Both the position numbers and the translations under genes were made by a program. The notes beneath the pieces are model-generated. The model did no database searches. It had not been told where the DNA came from and was given only the letters and a program-made list of their open reading frames with translations. This document shows positions 7,013-8,439 of a stretch of DNA of 8,439 nucleotides, one piece after another (within the stretch, counting starts at the first letter, position 1; every line of letters starts with the position of its first letter). Source of the DNA: JBJENW01 sp051880395 (lineage in GTDB: Bacteria > Bacillota > Clostridia > Lachnospirales > Lachnospiraceae); the NCBI GenBank assembly GCA_051880395.1, contig JBJENW010000309.1:1-8439 (forward strand), read 5' to 3'.

Positions 7013-8146
7013 TTAATCAAACCAACTCTGAACATCACTGAGAGAATTTAAAAGACCTCCCACACTGCTTCCCAGATAGGATACGACTGCACCTGCTGCA
7101 TATTTATAAAGAACCACTGCAGTCACAATAAAGATCACAATCGTGCTCAGCATTACTACAAACGCAATTTTATCCCGATTCTGCTGTTCGAGCAGTGCTG
7201 CAAACAGATAAACCATTCCACACAAAGTGCTTGCCACAAAGATCATTACTCCAAAAGTTGGACTGATCAGTGCTACGATCAGTGCTATGGCAATAACCGG
7301 AATCACGCCAACACTCCGAACCGAAACTGCCTGAAGTGATTTTTTAAAGTCCAGGCCAAGATGAAAGACTGCGGAAAATGCGGTCACTGCTCCTGCATAA
7401 AGCACGCTAAATACAGCGGAGAACAATAATGTGATAAAAAAGATTTTTCCTAATCCGAAAGAATCGATCATATCATACAGCTGTGTCTTGCTATCGAGTA
7501 CCAGTGCAAACAATGCGGACAATAAAGCCTGAACCAGACATAATCCGATTGCAATACCTGTCTTTTCCTGTTTCATGAATGCTGTTCCGGCTGTGATCGG
7601 CGATTTTACAACATTTACAAATGTGTTCCATAAATCTTTTAGATATACGGATGCCTGACTTGGAGCCTGAGGCTGCTGAGCGTACCCCTGCTGACCGTTT
7701 GAATATGGCTGACCTTGCATATTCGGTGCTCCATTCGGATATGGCTGGCCCTGCATATTCGGTGCTCCGTTCGGATACGGTTGCCCCTGCATATTCGGTG
7801 CTCCATTCGGATATGGCTGACCCTGCATATTTGGTGCCCCGTTCGGATACGGCTGCCCCTGCATATTCGGTGCTCCATTCAAATGCGGCTGACCCTGCAT
7901 ATTTGGTGCCCCGTTCGGATACGGCTGCCCCTGCATATTCGGTGCTCCATTCAAATGCGGCTGACCCTGCATATTCGGTGCTCCATTCAGATGCGGCTGA
8001 CCCTGTGTACCGGCTCCGCTCGTTTTTTGCAAATTTGGTTTTTCCTGTGAAGTCGATTGCTGTACATTTTCTTTTTTCAAATCTGTTTTTGTTTCTGCTT
8101 CACTTGTTACTTGAAATGTGTCTTGTCTTTTTTCATCATTTTCCAT
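7013..8146 (-). CDS. Repeat-bearing multi-pass membrane protein, possibly Yip1-like
   Basis: I do not recognise a specific ortholog. The 377-residue protein begins with a charged, Ser/Thr/Gln-rich segment (1-48). Eight 12-residue repeats of the form GQPxxNGAPNMQ follow (49-144), where xx varies between HL and YP, then a ninth broken copy (GQPYSNGQQGY) and a Gln-rich linker to about 165. The C-terminal half (about 195-365) has about five hydrophobic segments, for example GIAIGLCLVQALLSALFALV and AFVVMLSTIVIFIVTAVVL. That layout, a disordered Pro/Gln/Gly N-terminus before a small polytopic domain, resembles Firmicutes proteins annotated as Yip1-family or DUF membrane proteins; this is inference. 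There is no signal peptide, so the repeats are probably cytoplasmic. The start at 8146 follows a GGGCGGGAG stretch; the ATG at 8191 would add fifteen residues with a poorer site. It is convergent with the PBP and shares its terminator. Confidence 0.82.
   Translation of the reverse strand: MENDEKRQDTFQVTSEAETKTDLKKENVQQSTSQEKPNLQKTSGAGTQGQPHLNGAPNMQGQPHLNGAPNMQGQPYPNGAPNMQGQPHLNGAPNMQGQPYPNGAPNMQGQPYPNGAPNMQGQPYPNGAPNMQGQPYPNGAPNMQGQPYSNGQQGYAQQPQAPSQASVYLKDLWNTFVNVVKSPITAGTAFMKQEKTGIAIGLCLVQALLSALFALVLDSKTQLYDMIDSFGLGKIFFITLLFSAVFSVLYAGAVTAFSAVFHLGLDFKKSLQAVSVRSVGVIPVIAIALIVALISPTFGVMIFVASTLCGMVYLFAALLEQQNRDKIAFVVMLSTIVIFIVTAVVLYKYAAGAVVSYLGSSVGGLLNSLSDVQSWFD
7691..8002 (-). repeat. In-frame 36-bp tandem repeat array (8 units plus a partial)
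   Basis: Eight consecutive 36-bp units cover 7715-8002, and a ninth, degenerate unit extends to about 7691. Each encodes twelve residues, so gain or loss of units keeps the frame. Units differ mainly at codons 4-5 of the repeat (HL or YP) and at synonymous third positions. Units 2-3 (7895-7966) and units 4-5 (7823-7894) are identical at every base. The identity between copies 72 bp apart continues from 7815 to 7974, which indicates a recent two-unit duplication by slippage or unequal crossing-over. Confidence 0.95.
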
Positions 8147-8189
8147 AAAACTCCCGCCCTTTCTTTGGGTATTTTTTTGTACTCTTATC

Positions 8190-8218
8190 ATTTTATTTTA
8201 TTTTTCTTTAAAATACAA
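8190..8218 (-). promoter_or_regulatory. Putative promoter of the repeat-bearing membrane protein
   Basis: On the minus strand TTGTAT (8218-8213) and TAAAAT (8195-8190) are 17 nt apart, with transcription predicted near 8182 and a leader of about 36 nt. The -10 matches five of six consensus bases, but the -35 matches only three. The region is so A/T-rich that chance matches are easy. Confidence 0.4.
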
Positions 8219-8366
8219 CCTTTATTTTACATTTTTTATTTTTCTCCTCAAGAAAATTACTGTTCATCTGTAATTTTTATGTTTTCTATGGCGTAAGTCT
8301 TTGCGTGTTCTACTTTATTAGCCTCCCACTACGTTTTCGCAGCCACCACTTTTTTGGCATTTTTAT
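8219..8366. other. Non-coding spacer with small hairpins
   Basis: No supported gene is visible here. A perfect 8-bp inverted repeat AAAATTAC / GTAATTTT (8253-8260 and 8270-8277, 9-nt loop) is A/T-rich and weak. A second small hairpin, CTGCG-AAAA-CGTAG on the minus strand, lies around 8330-8343 and contains one G-T pair. The part from about 8281 to 8366 has a more balanced base composition than the A/T-rich stretch before it and leads directly into the repeat-like segment, so it could belong to the same element or to a structured RNA. I do not recognise a known riboswitch. Confidence 0.4.
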
Positions 8367-8439
8367 GAAAAATATCTCAACCGGGGGGGATTTCCTACGC
8401 GGACGTTTCCAGTATCCGGCGGACACAGCGACAGGGGTG
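8367..8439 (+). repeat. Second copy of the trxB-adjacent repeat, cut by window end
   Basis: Starting with GAAAAATATCTCAAC (8367-8381), a 19-nt divergent stretch containing a run of seven G follows. Then comes a 20-mer GGACGTTTCCAGTATCCGGC (8401-8420) that differs by one base from the left copy, and the segment ends in GGGGTG at the edge. It reads outward on the plus strand while the left copy reads outward on the minus strand. The rest, possibly including a palindrome like that at 1-111, would lie beyond the window. Confidence 0.6.

Noticed and set aside
7691..8002. Regular 36-bp repeats that could be mistaken for a CRISPR array
   Set aside because: The repeats are directly adjacent with no unique spacers, and they stay in frame inside a coding sequence.
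7621..8148. Long open frame on the plus strand across the repeats
   Set aside because: It is antisense to the repeat-bearing gene. A 36-bp stop-free unit keeps other frames open automatically, and no ribosome site precedes it.
8290..8312. ACGCAAAG on the minus strand, reminiscent of the c-di-GMP-I riboswitch core
   Set aside because: The other conserved parts of that aptamer, such as the paired stems and the GAAA tetraloop contact, are not recognisable nearby.
8310..8360. Minus-strand 16-codon ORF with two adjacent Trp, like a trp leader peptide
   Set aside because: It has no ribosome site, no attenuator-type alternative stems were seen, and no trp gene lies downstream.
8365..8439. ATG followed by 25 open codons at the right edge
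   Set aside because: No Shine-Dalgarno sequence precedes it. The sequence matches the repeat, and its frame there differs from the trxB frame at the left copy.
8425..8439. GACAGGGGT resembling the conserved 5' end of tmRNA
   Set aside because: The match is short, the preceding bases do not fit tmRNA, and the same place in the left copy does not keep the motif.

Overview
The window looks like chromosomal DNA from a low-to-moderate GC Gram-positive Clostridia, most likely Lachnospiraceae. This is inferred, not proven. The signs are strong GGAGG/AGGAG ribosome binding sites, consensus sigma-A promoters, a tRNA without encoded CCA, a FatA/FatB-type acyl-ACP thioesterase, a CvfB/YitL-type S1 protein and a class A penicillin-binding protein with a Cys- and Lys-rich tail. 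There is no phage gene, transposase or recognisable defence system. Most of the window is housekeeping.

Layout: (1) 1-192 is non-coding and holds a 111-nt near-continuous palindrome followed by a repeat-like sequence that runs into the 3' end of trxB. (2) 193-3152 is a minus-strand cluster, transcribed as acyl-ACP thioesterase, then cvfB-like, ridA and trxB, with gaps of 7, 42 and 13 nt. (3) 3281-3474 is a stand-alone tRNA-Gln(CUG) unit on the minus strand, with its own perfect-consensus promoter and terminator. (4) 3494-4147 is a YigZ/IMPACT family gene (minus), divergent from (5) a class A PBP at 4312-6948 (plus). Both promoters, each with an extended -10, lie in the 164-nt gap between them. 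(6) A bidirectional terminator at 6955-6995 separates the PBP from the convergent gene (7) at 7013-8146 (minus). That gene encodes an unrecognised multi-pass membrane protein whose N-terminus is built from eight and a half 12-residue Gly/Gln/Pro/Asn repeats. (8) 8147-8439 is non-coding, with a putative promoter followed by the beginning of a second, outward-facing copy of the sequence next to trxB.

Functionally, the minus-strand cluster mixes lipid metabolism (thioesterase), RNA-binding regulation (CvfB-like), reactive enamine clean-up (RidA) and thiol redox balance (TrxB). The PBP polymerises and crosslinks peptidoglycan. The YigZ protein and the repeat-bearing membrane protein have no firm function.

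The two most unusual signals are the repeat pair facing outward at the two window ends, one copy of which appears to supply the stop codon and last residues of trxB, and the in-frame 36-bp tandem repeat with a perfect 72-bp internal duplication. I see no convincing multi-gene novel system.
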